Positions 63,162-64,000 of a DNA stretch of 64,000 nt are shown piece after piece. Source of the stretch: Demequina maris (GTDB taxonomy: Bacteria; Actinomycetota; Actinomycetes; Actinomycetales; Demequinaceae); contig NZ_BBLX01000004.1 in the NCBI RefSeq assembly GCF_000971155.1, positions 186,001 to 250,000 of the forward strand, read 5' to 3'. The position numbers and the translations under genes were made by a program. Position 1 is the stretch's first letter, and every line of letters begins with the position of its first letter. The notes under the pieces are model-generated. The model was not told where the DNA came from and did no database searches. It was given only the letters and a program-made list of their open reading frames with translations.

Positions 63162-64000
63162 CTACACGGCGCTGAAGGCTTCGAACCGCGCCGCCAGACG
63201 GTCGCGGTTTGGCCGCTCTGCCTTGGTGCGCGGCAACGTGATGGACAGTCCGTGCATCTCTTGGAGGCCGTGCTTGAGCATCGGCCCGTCCTTCTCAACG
63301 AGCAGATTCTTGTTGATGTGGACTACGTAATCCGGGCTTACGCCGAGGAAATTCTGGTCGTAGGCAGCGTGATGGATCTTGCACATCGTCATGCCGTTCG
63401 TCACATCGGCATCTCCGCCGGCCTCGGCGTCGGGCACGATGTGAGCCGCATCGAGCAGCTCCGCATGTGCGAAGCGACACACGGTGCATCGTGTCTCGTA
63501 TGCGCGGAGGACCATGGCGCGAAAAGCCGGCTGATGAACCCGTCGCTTCGTGATGCTCTCCGCGTACCGCTTCTCAATCGGCGAAGCGGAATGCTGCGCA
63601 ACTTCGACGAGGTCGTCGAGCGCAATAGCGACGTACTGCTCTCGGCGATTCACCTGGGCGACCCACACCGGGTAGATCGCCTGGTAGACGTTGCGCCTGA
63701 GCTTGCGGAACATGATCAGGGGCGCTCCGATGCGGTTCGCCTCGATCAGTTTCGCATTGTCGCCACCGGGCCCACCGGTGCGGAAGTCGTAGCGCCACAC
63801 GCCTTCTTCGATGAATGCATCTCCGTACGGGCCATCCGCTGACGACACAATGCTCAATGTCGCCTGCAGTTGTCGTGGATTGCGAATGCCGCGCGAGTAG
63901 TCGATCAGGGGGATCTTCTCGCCGTCGACCTCGAAGTTAAGAAGAGTGTGGCGGTCAATCACTTCGCCAGAGGGAATGCGCTGTGACACCAACTCAAATA
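63162..64000 (-). CDS. HNH_2 domain endonuclease-like protein, 5' end beyond the window
   Basis: The frame stays open to the window edge, so the start lies outside; at least 279 residues are visible. The C-terminal part has an HNH_2-type core: TRCTVCRFAHAELLDAAHIVPDAEAGG, read from residues about 168-194, then NGMTMCKIHHAAYDQNFLGV. This domain is found in predicted restriction-like endonucleases. The N-terminal part (LNFEVDGEKIPLIDYSRGIRNP...GVWRYDF) resembles the SRA-like region of such proteins, unproven. GC is clearly lower than in neighbours, with many A/T-ending codons, suggesting horizontal origin. Confidence 0.75.
   Translation of the reverse strand, partial: FELVSQRIPSGEVIDRHTLLNFEVDGEKIPLIDYSRGIRNPRQLQATLSIVSSADGPYGDAFIEEGVWRYDFRTGGPGGDNAKLIEANRIGAPLIMFRKLRRNVYQAIYPVWVAQVNRREQYVAIALDDLVEVAQHSASPIEKRYAESITKRRVHQPAFRAMVLRAYETRCTVCRFAHAELLDAAHIVPDAEAGGDADVTNGMTMCKIHHAAYDQNFLGVSPDYVVHINKNLLVEKDGPMLKHGLQEMHGLSITLPRTKAERPNRDRLAARFEAFSAV

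Overview
The window is about 72% GC, densely packed, uses G/C-ending codons and carries actinobacterial families (DUF222/13E12 HNH proteins, BTAD/SARP regulators, TipA-type MerR, ROK regulators, Drr-type ABC exporters). It is most likely a chromosomal segment of a member of the Micrococcales (Demequina- or Cellulomonas-like); the genus is an inference. I saw no rRNA, tRNA, CRISPR array or phage gene.

Layout. 0-24.6 kb is mostly housekeeping and catabolic: a cut-off polysaccharide deacetylase, a DUF222-HNH protein, a CopB-type metal ATPase behind a MerR-type promoter, an M20 peptidase, a Dcu-type dicarboxylate carrier, a CYTH-like protein, the xylA-xylB genes divergent from a ROK regulator, a 2-hydroxyacid dehydrogenase, a DNA-repair block (ogt, Ada-AlkA, photolyase), two NADPH-FMN reductases next to a TipA-type MerR regulator, a choice-of-anchor I secreted protein and ilvD. 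24.6-31.6 kb is an array of four beta-propeller (PD40/TolB-like) exported or membrane-anchored proteins plus one zinc-ribbon protein; three of the four propeller genes carry the same ~110-bp upstream cassette. 31.6-35.5 kb is ilvB-ilvN-ilvC behind a leader-peptide attenuator (MQTILVRVTRRADRDR).

35.6-50.5 kb is the most unusual part. Three copies of a divergent two-gene module stand side by side between ilvC and leuB. Each copy has a ~1,390-residue regulator on the minus strand (OmpR-type winged helix, BTAD, STAND NTPase, one transmembrane segment, WD40-like propeller) and a small exported protein on the plus strand. Two of the exported proteins end in repeats of the form YEPM(C/S)GGxPxYA. Each of the three intergenic regions holds direct heptamer repeats spaced exactly 11 bp, the arrangement expected for SARP/BTAD binding sites. 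I read this as a self-contained sensor-regulator/secreted-repeat-peptide system that has been duplicated; the function of the peptides is unknown to me.

50.6-64 kb returns to leuB and ilvE, then a PEBP protein, a 154-bp element with terminal inverted repeats, an alpha/beta hydrolase, an acyl-CoA synthetase behind a clean palindrome, a DrrAB-like exporter, a NarL-type two-component pair, several small unknowns, a RibD-like reductase, a frameshifted membrane protein and a cut-off HNH_2 endonuclease of visibly lower GC.

Two window-wide signals stand out. The 9-mer GGACGATGC/GCATCGTCC occurs at least 42 times (hand count), where about one would be expected by chance. Many genes also have a -10-like hexamer 6-7 nt before the start codon and no Shine-Dalgarno sequence, which suggests leaderless transcripts.
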